Shown here one piece after another: positions 16,416 to 26,000 of a stretch of 38,949 nt of DNA. The stretch comes from an uncultured Flavobacteriales bacterium. GTDB taxonomy: Bacteria; Bacteroidota; Bacteroidia; Flavobacteriales; BACL11. The DNA lies in the NCBI GenBank assembly GCA_905478185.1, contig CAJQHO010000064.1:1-38949 (forward strand), written 5' to 3'. The first letter of the stretch is position 1, and every line of letters starts with the position of its first letter. The position numbers were made by a program, and so were the translations under genes. A model generated the notes under the pieces. That model searched no databases. It was given only the letters and a program-made list of their open reading frames with translations, and was not told the origin of the DNA.

Positions 16416-17471
16416 ATGAAATATAAATTGTCAATGTACAAGTTTGACTTACCTCAAACAAGAATCCCTAATAAACCTATTCAATACAGAGAAGATGCGA
16501 AAATGATGGTTGTTGATAGAAAAGATGGGAAAATTGAACACAAAAAAGTATCTGATTTAAAAGATTATTTTGTTAAAGGAGATGTAGTTGTTACCAATAA
16601 TACAAAGGTGTTCCCTGCAAGATTACAAGCTAACAAAGAGAAAACTGGAGCAATGATTGAAGTCTTTTTACTTAGAGAATTGAATAAAGAGAACAGACTT
16701 TGGGATGTTTTAGTTGATCCTGCAAGAAAAATTAGAATCGGTAATAAATTATTTTTTGGAGAGAATGATGAATTAGTTGCTGAGGTAATTGACAATACAA
16801 CATCAAGAGGAAGAACGCTAAGGTTTTTGTTTGATGGAACTCATGAAGAGTTTAAAGAAACTATTACAGCACTTGGTGAAACTCCAATCCCAAAACACTT
16901 TGGAAGAGAGGCAACTAAAGAAGATACTGAACGATTTCAAACTATTTACGCAAAGCATGAAGGGGCTGTTTCTGCACCAACTGCAGGGCTTCATTTTAAT
17001 AAAATTTTAATGAAGCAAATGGAATTGAATGGGATTGAATTTGCTGAAACTACATTACATGTTGGCTTAGGAACTTTCAATCAAATTATGGTAGAGGATC
17101 TTTCAAAGCATAAAATGGAATCAGAAGAAATTAGTATTCCTAAAAGAGCTGCTGAGCAAATCAATACTGCAATTAGGCAGAATAAAAGAATATGTGCTGT
17201 TGGGACAACTGTGATGAGAACTTTGGAAACTTCTATCTCTACAAAACATGAAGTAATTCCTTTTGAAGGGTGGACAAATTTATTTTTATTCCCCCCTTAT
17301 AAACACAAAATTGCAAATTGCATGCTAACTAATTTTCATTTACCTAAATCATCTTTAATGATGCAGGTTTCTGCTTTTTCTGGTTTAGATCTTTTGAAAA
17401 AAGTTTACAAAGAAGGAATTAAGAAAAAATACAATTTCCATACATATGGAGATGCAATGCTAATTTTATAA
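16416..17471 (+). CDS. queA: S-adenosylmethionine:tRNA ribosyltransferase-isomerase
   Basis: Transfers and isomerises the ribose of SAM onto 7-aminomethyl-7-deazaguanine in tRNA, the penultimate step of queuosine synthesis. It has 351 residues. Family signatures are [47 protein letters not shown] (quoted parts: [17 protein letters not shown]), [10 protein letters not shown], and the C-terminal [21 protein letters not shown] region. I keep the first ATG because the [13 protein letters not shown] start aligns with typical family N-termini; the ATG at 16434 is an alternative. It has its own promoter and is followed directly by ispD. Confidence 0.96.
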   Translation: MKYKLSMYKFDLPQTRIPNKPIQYREDAKMMVVDRKDGKIEHKKVSDLKDYFVKGDVVVTNNTKVFPARLQANKEKTGAMIEVFLLRELNKENRLWDVLVDPARKIRIGNKLFFGENDELVAEVIDNTTSRGRTLRFLFDGTHEEFKETITALGETPIPKHFGREATKEDTERFQTIYAKHEGAVSAPTAGLHFNKILMKQMELNGIEFAETTLHVGLGTFNQIMVEDLSKHKMESEEISIPKRAAEQINTAIRQNKRICAVGTTVMRTLETSISTKHEVIPFEGWTNLFLFPPYKHKIANCMLTNFHLPKSSLMMQVSAFSGLDLLKKVYKEGIKKKYNFHTYGDAMLIL

Positions 17472-18119
17472 ATGAAAAAAGTTGCTTTAATAGTTGCCGG
17501 AGGAAAGGGAGAGCGCATGAATGCCGATATTCCTAAGCAGTTTTTACTATTAAATAACTTGCCAATTTTGATGCACACCATAAAACAATTTTCTCATTTT
17601 GAGGAAATTGTTTTAGTTTTACCTAAGTCGCAATTTGATTATTGGAATGGACTTTGTAAGAACAATAATTTTACTCAGATACACATTTTAGTTGAGGGCG
17701 GGGAGACAAGATTTCATTCTGTAAAAAATGGACTTGATAAAATTGATAATACTTCAGTTGTTGCTATTCATGATGGAGTTCGCCCACTTATTTCTACTGC
17801 ATTAATTATTAGTTTAGTTGGGAAAATTAAAAGTGGAATTGGCGTAATTCCTGTTGTTCCTGTAAAAGATTCTATTCGGAAAGTAGAAGGAGAAAACTCT
17901 ACAAATATCGATAGAAGTAACTTGTATAAAGTACAAACGCCACAATGTTTTTTAAGTGCTGATATAAAGGAAGCATATACTCAAGATTTTTCTGGCACTT
18001 TTACTGATGACGCATCAGTATTTGAAGCAAATGGCGGAAAAATTAATACCCTTTTGGGAGAGGAAAAGAACCTGAAAATCACTACCCAAGAGGACTTGAA
18101 TATTGCTGAAATTTTATGA
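17472..18119 (+). CDS. ispD: 2-C-methyl-D-erythritol 4-phosphate cytidylyltransferase
   Basis: Catalyses CTP-dependent activation of MEP in the non-mevalonate isoprenoid pathway. At 215 residues it is slightly short but complete. The nucleotide-binding N-terminus is VAGGKGERMNADIPKQFL, followed by EGGETRFHSVKNGL and the conserved HDGVRPLI and VPVKDSIR segments. It begins at the base after the queA stop and its own stop overlaps the next start (ATGA). Its isoprenoid products would feed the polyprenyl synthetase encoded at 20937. Confidence 0.95.
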   Translation: MKKVALIVAGGKGERMNADIPKQFLLLNNLPILMHTIKQFSHFEEIVLVLPKSQFDYWNGLCKNNNFTQIHILVEGGETRFHSVKNGLDKIDNTSVVAIHDGVRPLISTALIISLVGKIKSGIGVIPVVPVKDSIRKVEGENSTNIDRSNLYKVQTPQCFLSADIKEAYTQDFSGTFTDDASVFEANGGKINTLLGEEKNLKITTQEDLNIAEIL

Positions 18120-18661
18120 TTGAAATTAGTTTTGTTCCTGAATTTCAAATTAGCGAAAAAGATAGTATTGCGATTAATAATCTAGTGCAAAAATCTTTTC
18201 CTGAAGTTGATTATAAAAGTAGAGATTATTTTAAACAAACACCACATTACAGAATTCTTGCTAAAGAAAATGACACATTAATTGGGCAAGTTGGGCCTGA
18301 CTATCGAGTCATGAAATTAGGTAATAGTCCAATTAAAGTTTTAGGACTAATTGATATCTGTATATATTCCAGGCATAGAGAAAATGGAATTGGAGAAAAA
18401 TTATTACAAAAGGCAGATAAGTTATCTTTAGAATTTTCTGAAAGAATTGATTTTCTATTTTTAGTAACTAATATTCCAAACTACTTTGAAAAGTATGGGT
18501 TTAGGAGAGTTGAAACTACAACTACTTGGCTAAAAATTCATCAACATAAAAATTATGGAGTTGGGACTGAAAAAATAGATGATACTCACTTCATGATTAA
18601 GTCCATCAAAGATAAAAAATGGGAAGGAGAGAATTTAGATTTACTTTGTTATATGTACTAA
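18116..18661 (+). CDS. GNAT-family N-acetyltransferase
   Basis: 181-residue Gcn5-like acetyltransferase. Motif A is visible as IYSRHRENGIGEKLLQKA (about residues 82-99), and the C-terminal part contains NIPNYFEKYGFRRVE, the usual GNAT FYEKxGF position. The start overlaps the ispD stop by four bases, so it is likely translated from the queA-ispD mRNA. Its stop overlaps the stop of the convergent amidohydrolase gene by four bases. The substrate cannot be predicted. Confidence 0.85.
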   Translation: MIEISFVPEFQISEKDSIAINNLVQKSFPEVDYKSRDYFKQTPHYRILAKENDTLIGQVGPDYRVMKLGNSPIKVLGLIDICIYSRHRENGIGEKLLQKADKLSLEFSERIDFLFLVTNIPNYFEKYGFRRVETTTTWLKIHQHKNYGVGTEKIDDTHFMIKSIKDKKWEGENLDLLCYMY

Positions 18662-19788
18662 ATAACCTTAATAAAACTCTCAGCAGTAACTTTCACTCCA
18701 TCCAAATTTCCAATCAAATTAACACCAGGAATTTTTCCTTTTTCAAAAGTGCCCAGCTGCTCAAAGCCTAAAGCTTCTGCTCCATTTTTACAAGCTATTT
18801 TAAGCAATGTATTCATATCAAAATTAGAGTTTTCTTGTATTATGTTAAGTTCCTCCAAAATAGAAAGGGAATTATTAGAAGCTAAACTATCCGTTCCTAC
18901 ACACAATTTATTTGCATCAAACATAGAATAGTCTGGCAAGGCGTTTTCAATGTATAAATTAGCTTTTGGGCAAGTGCAGTAATAGTTATCAGAAATATAT
19001 TTCTTTTTAGAAAAAGTATTATGAACCAATAGCATTTTTTTATTTCCTAATTCCTCTAAAACTGAATTAGATTTAGTTCTATTATTCCATACTTCTGGAC
19101 TCGCATTTATTTCTTTCAGCCAATTATAGAATGATCCTCTTTTATGTTCAAACAATTCATTTTCATGTTTTGTTTCTTGCATGTGTATAGTCATCAATTC
19201 ATCTTCATTAGAAAATGAATTTTTTATTTCTTCCATCAATTTTGGAGGAACAGAATATGGTGCATGAGGAGAAATTGTTGCCTTTTGTGCAACTTTTCTA
19301 AACTGATTTCTCAAATCTTTAGCGTCAGAAATAATTTGATTTTCTAAGTCATCCTTAACCCCAAAAACCTCAATAAAATTATAGTATTGAAGATTCCCTT
19401 TTTGCTTTTGCGACAAAGTATCAGTAGTATTACAAATGTCGCCAACCGCAACAATTCCATTGGTAATCATTTGCTGTTCAGCCTTGTTAACTGCAATTTG
19501 TTTTTCAATTACTGTATAACTATCTCTTTGCTGTATTGCGCCAATAAAATCCAAAAACCCTTTGCCTTTTTCTGCCTTTCCTGAAAGGTGAGATAGTTCC
19601 AAATGACAATGCGCATTCACAAATCCTGGGCATAATACCCCCTCAAACACCTCTAGTTTTTCTTGAGGTACTTCACTCCTATTTTCAAAAACTGCAATCA
19701 CCTCTCCATTATCAGAAATTTGCAATACTCCATGTTTTATTGGGGCTATAAATAAAGGAAATAAATAATCGGCAGTTAAAAATCGCAT
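18658..19788 (-). CDS. Amidohydrolase (cytosine deaminase/ATZ-TRZ-like)
   Basis: 376-residue metal-dependent hydrolase of the amidohydrolase superfamily, deaminase branch. The metal-binding residues expected are H-x-H in FVNAHCHLELSHL (about residues 59-61), a histidine in MTIHMQETKHENE, a second in LLVHNTF, and the aspartate in CVGTDSLASNNSL. The HPxA-type segment ISPHAPYSVP fits too. Relatives include aminodeoxyfutalosine deaminases and S-adenosylhomocysteine/guanine deaminases; I cannot choose among them, and no other futalosine-pathway gene is in the window. Only 32 bases separate its start from the divergent rlmN. Confidence 0.85.
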   Translation of the reverse strand: MRFLTADYLFPLFIAPIKHGVLQISDNGEVIAVFENRSEVPQEKLEVFEGVLCPGFVNAHCHLELSHLSGKAEKGKGFLDFIGAIQQRDSYTVIEKQIAVNKAEQQMITNGIVAVGDICNTTDTLSQKQKGNLQYYNFIEVFGVKDDLENQIISDAKDLRNQFRKVAQKATISPHAPYSVPPKLMEEIKNSFSNEDELMTIHMQETKHENELFEHKRGSFYNWLKEINASPEVWNNRTKSNSVLEELGNKKMLLVHNTFSKKKYISDNYYCTCPKANLYIENALPDYSMFDANKLCVGTDSLASNNSLSILEELNIIQENSNFDMNTLLKIACKNGAEALGFEQLGTFEKGKIPGVNLIGNLDGVKVTAESFIKVI

Positions 19789-19792
19789 AGCA

Positions 19793-19800
19793 CAAAAGTA
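19793..19800 (-). promoter_or_regulatory. -7 promoter element for the amidohydrolase gene
   Basis: TACTTTTG on the minus strand is an exact TAnnTTTG match. It ends only four bases before the ATG at 19788, so the mRNA would have almost no 5' leader. It lies three bases from the opposite-facing rlmN box. Confidence 0.5.
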
Positions 19801-19803
19801 ATA

Positions 19804-19811
19804 TATCTTTG
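19804..19811 (+). promoter_or_regulatory. -7 promoter element for rlmN
   Basis: TATCTTTG on the plus strand is an exact TAnnTTTG match, nine bases before the rlmN ATG at 19821. It shows that the TTG start at 19809 in the track falls inside the promoter box and is not the real start. Confidence 0.5.
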
Positions 19812-19820
19812 CAATATATT

Positions 19821-20861
19821 ATGAGTGACAAAAAAGACATCAGAGAATTAAGTTTAGAACAGATACAAGAATTCTGTATAGAGCATAAAATGCCTAAATT
19901 TAGAGCAAAACAAGTTTGGGAATGGTTATGGAAAAAAAGAGCTGTTTCATTTGAAGAAATGACTTCCTTATCCAAGGATATGCGTGAATTATTTTCTAAT
20001 AATTTTACTATAAATGCAGTAAAAATCCATAAAGCGGAAAGAAGTATTGACGGCACAATTAAGTACAGCCTTCAATTGCATGATAAACTATTAGTGGAAG
20101 GAGTAATAATCCCTTCAAAAAATAGACTGACTGCCTGTGTCTCATCACAAGTTGGGTGTAGTTTGGCTTGTGAATTTTGTGCTACTGGAACAATGAAATT
20201 GGACAGAAACTTAAGCGCACCTGAAATTTATGACCAAGTTTTTATCTTAAATGAAGAAGCTATTTCTAATTTTGGGAAACCATTATCTAACATAGTGTAT
20301 ATGGGTATGGGAGAACCTCTTTTAAATTACAAAGCTTTATTAGGGAGTGTTAAATTCATCACAACTGAACAAGGGTTAGGCATGTCTCCAAAACGAATAA
20401 CAGTCTCTACTGCAGGAATTGCTAAAATGATTATGAAATTAGCTGATGATGATGTAAGATTTAATCTTGCTATTTCATTACACACCGCTAGCAACAGTAA
20501 AAGAGATATTTTGATGCCCCTAAATCAAAAAATAAAACTAGAAGAACTAAGGGAGTCAGTTCAATATTTTTATGATAAAACAGGAAGTAGAATTACTTAT
20601 GAATATATCTTATTCAAAGATTTAAATGACAGTTTAGAAGATGCACAAAAACTGGTGCAATTTGGAAAAGCTAGTCCATGTAAAATTAATCTAATTGAAT
20701 ACAATACTGTTGATGATTTACCTTATGAGAAATCTTCAAATAAGGTTACTGAAAAATTTATTAAATTCTTAGAGGAGAAAAAATTAATTGTGAATTTAAG
20801 AAGAAGCAAAGGGAAAGATATTGCTGCTGCATGTGGGCAATTAGTAAATAAACTTAAATAA
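19821..20861 (+). CDS. rlmN: Dual-specificity RNA methyltransferase RlmN
   Basis: Radical-SAM enzyme that methylates C2 of A2503 in 23S rRNA and A37 in some tRNAs. I start at the ATG at 19821 (MSDKKDIRELSLEQ), giving 346 residues. The radical SAM cluster motif CxxxCxxC is CEFCATG with the preceding cysteine in CSLACEFC, and YMGMGEPLLNY is the family glycine-rich SAM-binding segment. ISLHTASNSKRDILMP and the C-terminal RRSKGKDIAAACGQL, which includes the second catalytic cysteine, are also conserved. It is divergent from the amidohydrolase gene. Confidence 0.97.
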   Translation: MSDKKDIRELSLEQIQEFCIEHKMPKFRAKQVWEWLWKKRAVSFEEMTSLSKDMRELFSNNFTINAVKIHKAERSIDGTIKYSLQLHDKLLVEGVIIPSKNRLTACVSSQVGCSLACEFCATGTMKLDRNLSAPEIYDQVFILNEEAISNFGKPLSNIVYMGMGEPLLNYKALLGSVKFITTEQGLGMSPKRITVSTAGIAKMIMKLADDDVRFNLAISLHTASNSKRDILMPLNQKIKLEELRESVQYFYDKTGSRITYEYILFKDLNDSLEDAQKLVQFGKASPCKINLIEYNTVDDLPYEKSSNKVTEKFIKFLEEKKLIVNLRRSKGKDIAAACGQLVNKLK

Positions 20862-20936
20862 CTTTTTAACAAAGAAAAAAGAAACTTTTTTAGGGCTCAT
20901 TTCTTTGTATATTCGCACCTCTACTTTACAAGTATT

Positions 20937-21911
20937 TTGTCAATAATTAAAGATATAAAATCACCCATTAAATTGGAAATGGATTTGTTCGAAAACAAGT
21001 TCAAAGATTCATTAAAAAGCAATGTTTCTTTACTTGATAGGATTATGCATTATATCATCAAGAGAAAAGGAAAGCAAATGCGACCAATGTTTGTTTTTCT
21101 AACAGCTAAACTTTTCGGTAAATTTGAGGAAAATACCTACCGTGCAGCATCAATGATAGAGCTTTTACACACAGCAACTTTAGTACATGATGATGTAATT
21201 GATGAGGCAGATTTTAGAAGAGGATACTTTTCAATAAATGCACTTTGGAAAAATAAAATTGCAGTTTTAGTTGGAGATTTTTTACTAAGTAGAGGATTGC
21301 TTTTAGCTGTAAAACATGAAGAATTTGAACTTTTAAAAATCATGAGTACTGCAGTTCAGGATATGAGTGAGGGGGAGCTTTTACAAATTGAAAAAGCTAG
21401 AAAACTAGATATTACAGAAAAAGTTTACTTTGATATTATCCGACAGAAAACAGCTACTTTAATTGCGGCTTGTTGTGCAAGTGGAGCAAATTCAGTTGGA
21501 GAGGATAAAAATACTGTTGAAACAATGCGTTTATTTGGTGAAAAAGCAGGTATTGCTTTTCAAATAAAGGATGATTTGTTTGACTATACTCAGAGTACAT
21601 TTATAGGTAAGCCAACCGGTATTGATATTAGAGAGCGAAAAATGACTCTTCCACTCATTTACACTCTAAATAATATCTCCAAGAAAGAGAAAAATAACAT
21701 CATAGATATTGTAAAAAACCATCATGAAAACGATAAAAAAGTAGCGGAATTAATTGAGCTGGTTAAAGAAAATGGAGGTTTGAATTATGCTGAGAATGTA
21801 ATGATAGAGTATCGTAATGAAGCGCTTGAAATTCTAAATCAGTTTGATGATAATGAAGCAAGAAGATCATTGGAATTATTATTAAATTATGTTGTAAATA
21901 GAAAAAAATGA
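20937..21911 (+). CDS. Polyprenyl synthetase (trans-isoprenyl diphosphate synthase)
   Basis: 324-residue enzyme that lengthens isoprenoid diphosphates, probably making the octaprenyl-type side chain of menaquinone. The two aspartate-rich motifs are present: DDVIDEADFRRG near residue 83 and DDLFDYTQ near residue 212, along with KRKGKQMRPMFVF at about 43-55. The start is TTG: no in-frame ATG lies nearby upstream, and the sequence SIIKDIKSPIKLEMDLFE matches the family's N-terminus straight after it. The stop overlaps the dnaG start (ATGA). A weak -7-like TATATTCG lies about 20 bases upstream. Confidence 0.94.
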   Translation: MSIIKDIKSPIKLEMDLFENKFKDSLKSNVSLLDRIMHYIIKRKGKQMRPMFVFLTAKLFGKFEENTYRAASMIELLHTATLVHDDVIDEADFRRGYFSINALWKNKIAVLVGDFLLSRGLLLAVKHEEFELLKIMSTAVQDMSEGELLQIEKARKLDITEKVYFDIIRQKTATLIAACCASGANSVGEDKNTVETMRLFGEKAGIAFQIKDDLFDYTQSTFIGKPTGIDIRERKMTLPLIYTLNNISKKEKNNIIDIVKNHHENDKKVAELIELVKENGGLNYAENVMIEYRNEALEILNQFDDNEARRSLELLLNYVVNRKK

Positions 21912-23806
21912 TACCTCAAGATACGATAGAAAAGATATTTGATACAGTAAGAGTTGAGGAAATTGTAGGTGATTTTGTTGAGCTCAAAAAAGCAGGTGTA
22001 AATTACAAAGGGAGGTGCCCTTTTCATGATGAGAAAACACCCTCATTTGTAGTATCTCCAACTAAAGGTATTTATAAATGTTTTGGGTGTCAAAAGGGAG
22101 GTAATAGCATAAATTTTATACAAGAACTACAGGGGGTTTCATACCCTGAAGCTTTGCGATATGCTGCAGATAAATATAATATTGAAATTGAAGAGCAAGA
22201 GCTTACTCCTGAGCAGGAAAGCAGAATGTCAGCTAAAGAAAGTCAATTTATTGCAACTAAATTTGCAAGCGAATACTTTCAAAATGTTTTATGGAATACT
22301 TCAGAAGGAAAAGCAGTTGGATTAAGCTATTTTAAAGAAAGAGGGTTTTCTGAAGATACAATTAAAAAATTCAAATTAGGATACAGCCCTAAAAAGCAAA
22401 ACTCCTTTGAAAAAGCAGCAACAAAAGCTGGTTATGACTTAGAAATTTTAGCTGCTTCAAGTTTAATTGGGAAAAATGAAGATGGAAAAACTTATGATAA
22501 ATTTCGTGAGAGAACCATTTTTACAATTCATTCCTATACAGGTAAAGTTATTGGATTTGGGGGGAGAGCATTTAGCCCTGATGCGAAATCAAAATATTTA
22601 AACTCTGGGGAAACTTTAATATATGATAAATCCAAAGTTTTATATGGGCTTAACCTATCTAAACAAGCAATTAGCAAAGCTGATAGATGTTTTATTGTTG
22701 AAGGGTATACAGATGTAATTTCTATGCATCAAAATGGAGTGGAAAATGTTGTTTCTGCTTCCGGGACAGCATTAGGGCCCCAACAAATTCAGTTAATAAA
22801 ACGTTCAACAAATAATGTTACTTTGCTTTTTGATGGAGATAAAGCTGGAATAAAAGCAACCCTACGATCTATTGATTTGTGTCTAAAGGCAGAAATGAAT
22901 GTAAAGATTGCAGCTTTCCCTGATGGAGAAGATCCAGACTCATTCTCAAAAAAATTAAGTACAGAGGAATTTCAAGAATATTTAGAAAAATCTGCAATAA
23001 ATTTTGTTGATTATCTAATTGAACTTTACAAACTAAATGACATCAATGACCCTACTCAAGTTATTGAAATTAAAAAAAAAATAATCAAATCAATATCTGA
23101 AATCCCTGATGTATTTAGTAGAGAAGAATATTGTAAGATATATCACCAAAAACTAGGAATAGAGGAAGTTAAATTAATTGCCCAAGTAAATAAAGCAAGG
23201 TCAATGGTAGTAAGCTCACCTAGTAGAAATTTAAGCCCCAAAAAAGAAGCTGTAAAAACTAAAAAACTTAGTAGAAACTCTGAAGATAAACTACAAAAAC
23301 AAGAGGAAGAAGTTTTACGATTATTGCTAAACTATGGAAATGAAACATTTATCCTAGATGAAGAAGATGAAAGTGTTGCCGCAATGATAATAAATGAGTT
23401 AGAAAATGATGGTATCGAATTTTCTACACCAATTCACAATGAAATATATCAAGAGATTATTGCTAAAATTGAGGAAACAGGGAAAATACATATCCAATCT
23501 TTTATAAATAGTAATAAAGAAAATATTAGTTCTTTGGCTGTAAAGTTAGTTGCAACCCCACATAGTATTAGTAATAATTGGGAAGAAAGACATAAAATCT
23601 ATACCGGACTTGAAAGCCAAAAGATGCAAAAAACTACTAAAAAAGCAATCTTGTCACTTAAAAAAGGGGTAGTTGATTTTCAAATATCAGAGCTTCAAAA
23701 GGCAATTAAAGAAGAAGCTATTGATACTGCAGGTATTAAAAAACTAAGTGAGCTTACTAAGATAAAAACTCAAATTGCTAAACTTTTAGGAAGAAATATT
23801 GGGTAG
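21908..23806 (+). CDS. dnaG: DNA primase
   Basis: Synthesises RNA primers for replication. It has 632 residues. The N-terminal CHC2 zinc finger has ligands C37, H40, C58 and C61 (CPFHDEKTPSF and YKCFGC). The catalytic domain follows, with the Toprim segment FIVEGYTDVISMHQNG near residues 258-275 and the metal-binding LLFDGDKAGIKA. The C-terminal third (from about residue 430) is more divergent and would hold the DnaB-interaction region. It overlaps the polyprenyl synthetase gene at its start and the TTG start of the PAP2 gene at its end. Confidence 0.97.
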   Translation: MIPQDTIEKIFDTVRVEEIVGDFVELKKAGVNYKGRCPFHDEKTPSFVVSPTKGIYKCFGCQKGGNSINFIQELQGVSYPEALRYAADKYNIEIEEQELTPEQESRMSAKESQFIATKFASEYFQNVLWNTSEGKAVGLSYFKERGFSEDTIKKFKLGYSPKKQNSFEKAATKAGYDLEILAASSLIGKNEDGKTYDKFRERTIFTIHSYTGKVIGFGGRAFSPDAKSKYLNSGETLIYDKSKVLYGLNLSKQAISKADRCFIVEGYTDVISMHQNGVENVVSASGTALGPQQIQLIKRSTNNVTLLFDGDKAGIKATLRSIDLCLKAEMNVKIAAFPDGEDPDSFSKKLSTEEFQEYLEKSAINFVDYLIELYKLNDINDPTQVIEIKKKIIKSISEIPDVFSREEYCKIYHQKLGIEEVKLIAQVNKARSMVVSSPSRNLSPKKEAVKTKKLSRNSEDKLQKQEEEVLRLLLNYGNETFILDEEDESVAAMIINELENDGIEFSTPIHNEIYQEIIAKIEETGKIHIQSFINSNKENISSLAVKLVATPHSISNNWEERHKIYTGLESQKMQKTTKKAILSLKKGVVDFQISELQKAIKEEAIDTAGIKKLSELTKIKTQIAKLLGRNIG

Positions 23807-24329
23807 GTTATTCTCAATATTAATTTGCATGGTTTTTATTTCTAAGATAAAAGCTCAAAATATTAATTATGAAAAAATTGGTGATAATCTACAGATGGCA
23901 TTACCTGTTTCAGCTTTCGCTTCTACTTTTATTTGGAAAGATAATCAAAAAGCTCCCTTACAATTTATTAAAACTATGGGGAGCTCTTTTATAGTAACGC
24001 ATAGTTTAAAAAGAATTATCAACAAGGAAAGTCCGAATGGTGGTGATTATAGCTTCCCTTCAGGGCATACTTCGGCAGCTTTTACTGGTGCTGTATTTAT
24101 AGAAAAACGATATGGACTAAAAGCAGGAATCCCAGCTTATATACTTGCTAGCTAGGTAGGGTGGAGTAGAGTTTACTCTAAACATCATGATTATTATGAT
24201 GTAGTAGCTGGTGCTCTACTCGGCATAGGAAGTGCATATATTTTTACAATACCATTCAAAAATAAAATAGAATTAACTACAGGTAGTAATCAGGGAATTC
24301 AAACTTACGGATTAAGAATTAACCTTTAG
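23799..24329 (+). pseudogene. PAP2-family phosphatase interrupted by in-frame TAG
   Basis: Type 2 phosphatidic-acid-phosphatase family gene, probably an exported or membrane lipid phosphatase. Reading from the TTG at 23799 gives a signal-peptide-like start (GRLFSILICMVFISKIKAQN), then motif 1 (K71 RIINKESP), then motif 2 YSFPSGHTSAAF (PSGH at 87-90). A TAG at 24153-24155 stops the frame. The same frame then continues VGWSRVYSKHHDYYD, which is motif 3 (SRx5Hx3D), to a stop at 24329. Motif 1 normally ends RP and here ends SP. Sequencing error, recent nonsense mutation or readthrough are all possible. TAG serves as a normal stop elsewhere in the window (for example dnaG and truB). The extended frame overlaps the recJ 3' end by 18 bases. 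Confidence 0.82.
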
Positions 24330-26000
24330 ATCATTTAGCATCAATTGTAAGTTTTTTCTTCCATTCCACTCATTTTCATTTATAGAATAGCAGATATCAA
24401 ACTCATTATAATCTTTAATGTTTTCAAAGGCATCTCCCATACTAAAGCCAATTCCAGCAAGAGATCCTGATGCTGTTTTTGTATTTATTCTCAAGTGAGA
24501 TTTATCAGCACCAATCCTTTTCCCATAGCCATTATCTACTACACTCCTACTTACAAAAATAGGAGATAAATTCTGAGGGCCGAAAGGAGAAAATTGTTTT
24601 ATTATCCTAAATAATTTACCATCTACAGCATCAATATCAATTTCCATATCAACATCAATTTTTGGGGATAATTGATCCTCAGTAATACTCTCAGAAACTA
24701 CTTTTTCAAAAGCAATAATAAATTCTGATAAATTTTCTTTTTTAATACTTAAGCCTGCAGCATATTTATGTCCCCCAAACTTTTCACATAAATGAGCGCA
24801 TTTTGAAATTGCTTCATATAAATCAAAATCATGCACAGAACGAGCAGATCCAGTTAATATGCCATCTTTTTCAGCCAATACAATAGTTGGCTTATAATGA
24901 GATTCTATTAAGCGAGATGCAACAATACCTACCACTCCTTTATGCCAATTTTTACTAAAAACAACTGTTGATTTTTTATTTTCATCAATCATTTCTAGAG
25001 CTTCCTTAGTTATATTTTGATCCAAATTTCTTCTAGTTACATTATTCTCCTCAATAAATGAAGCAAGTTTTTTAGCTCTATCTAAATCTTGCTCAACCAA
25101 AATTTCAACTGCTTTTTTTGCATGTTCAATTCTCCCTGCTGCATTAATTCTTGGAGCTATTCCAAAAACTACATCAGAAATTGAGAGTTCTTTTATTTTA
25201 TTAGCAATATCCATTAATGCTTTTAATCCAGCCCTAGGATGGGTGTTGATTTGTTTTAATCCAAAATAGGAAAAAACTCTATTTTCACCAGTCATAGGGA
25301 CAATATCCGCGCCTATACTTACCGTTAACAAATCCAAATACTCTGAAATTTCTGAAAAATCAATATTATTTTTCTGACTATATGCTTGAATTAATTTAAA
25401 CCCAACTCCACAGCCTGAAAGCTCTTTGTACGGATAATTACAATCACTTTGCTTTGGATTTAAAATAGCAACAGCTTTAGGTGTTTTATCAGCAGGGTTA
25501 TGATGATCGCAAATAATAAAATCTACTTCTTTCTCATTAGCATAATCTACTTGATCAAATGCCCTAATCCCGCAATCCAAAGCAATAATTAATGAAAAAT
25601 TATTCTTTTTTGCATAATCAATTCCTTTCAATGAAATCCCATACCCTTCTTCATATCTACATGGGATATAGTATTCAATTTCAGGAGAAAATCTTTTCAG
25701 GAAAGAATACATCATAGCTACAGATGTTGTGCCATCTACATCATAATCTCCATACACTAAAACCTTTTCTTTATTCGCAATTGCTTTCTCAATTCTATCA
25801 ACAGCATCTTTCATATTCTTCATCAAAAAAGGGTCATGTAAATGCTTTAACTCTGGCCTGAAAAATAGTTTTGCATCATCAAAATTTTCAATGCCTCTTA
25901 AAACTAAAAGATGAGCAACAATATGGTTTACTCCCAAATCCTTTGCTAATTTTTGTACAGATTTCTGATCCGATTTTTGAATAATCCACCTTTTTTCCAT
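24312..26000 (-). CDS. recJ: Single-stranded-DNA-specific exonuclease RecJ
   Basis: 5'->3' single-strand exonuclease used in recombination and mismatch repair. It has 562 residues, the typical core length. The DHH-family metal motifs are DYDVDG at 85-90, ALDCGIRAFDQ near 140-150, and CDHHNP with DHH at 165-167. The DHHA1 domain signature KFGGHKYAAGLSI follows near residue 400, and a C-terminal OB-like domain completes the protein. It abuts the DAHP synthase gene, sharing one base at 26000. Confidence 0.96.
   Translation of the reverse strand: MEKRWIIQKSDQKSVQKLAKDLGVNHIVAHLLVLRGIENFDDAKLFFRPELKHLHDPFLMKNMKDAVDRIEKAIANKEKVLVYGDYDVDGTTSVAMMYSFLKRFSPEIEYYIPCRYEEGYGISLKGIDYAKKNNFSLIIALDCGIRAFDQVDYANEKEVDFIICDHHNPADKTPKAVAILNPKQSDCNYPYKELSGCGVGFKLIQAYSQKNNIDFSEISEYLDLLTVSIGADIVPMTGENRVFSYFGLKQINTHPRAGLKALMDIANKIKELSISDVVFGIAPRINAAGRIEHAKKAVEILVEQDLDRAKKLASFIEENNVTRRNLDQNITKEALEMIDENKKSTVVFSKNWHKGVVGIVASRLIESHYKPTIVLAEKDGILTGSARSVHDFDLYEAISKCAHLCEKFGGHKYAAGLSIKKENLSEFIIAFEKVVSESITEDQLSPKIDVDMEIDIDAVDGKLFRIIKQFSPFGPQNLSPIFVSRSVVDNGYGKRIGADKSHLRINTKTASGSLAGIGFSMGDAFENIKDYNEFDICYSINENEWNGRKNLQLMLNDLKVNS

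Noticed and set aside
19809-19820. TTG start for rlmN proposed by the ORF track
   Set aside because: It falls within the -7 promoter box and an ATG at 19821 gives a normal family start.
20870-20907. Inverted repeat CAAAGAAA-N22-TTTCTTTG between rlmN and the polyprenyl synthetase gene
   Set aside because: Short, AT-rich, with a long loop and no U-run; could easily arise by chance, and is not convincing as a terminator or operator.
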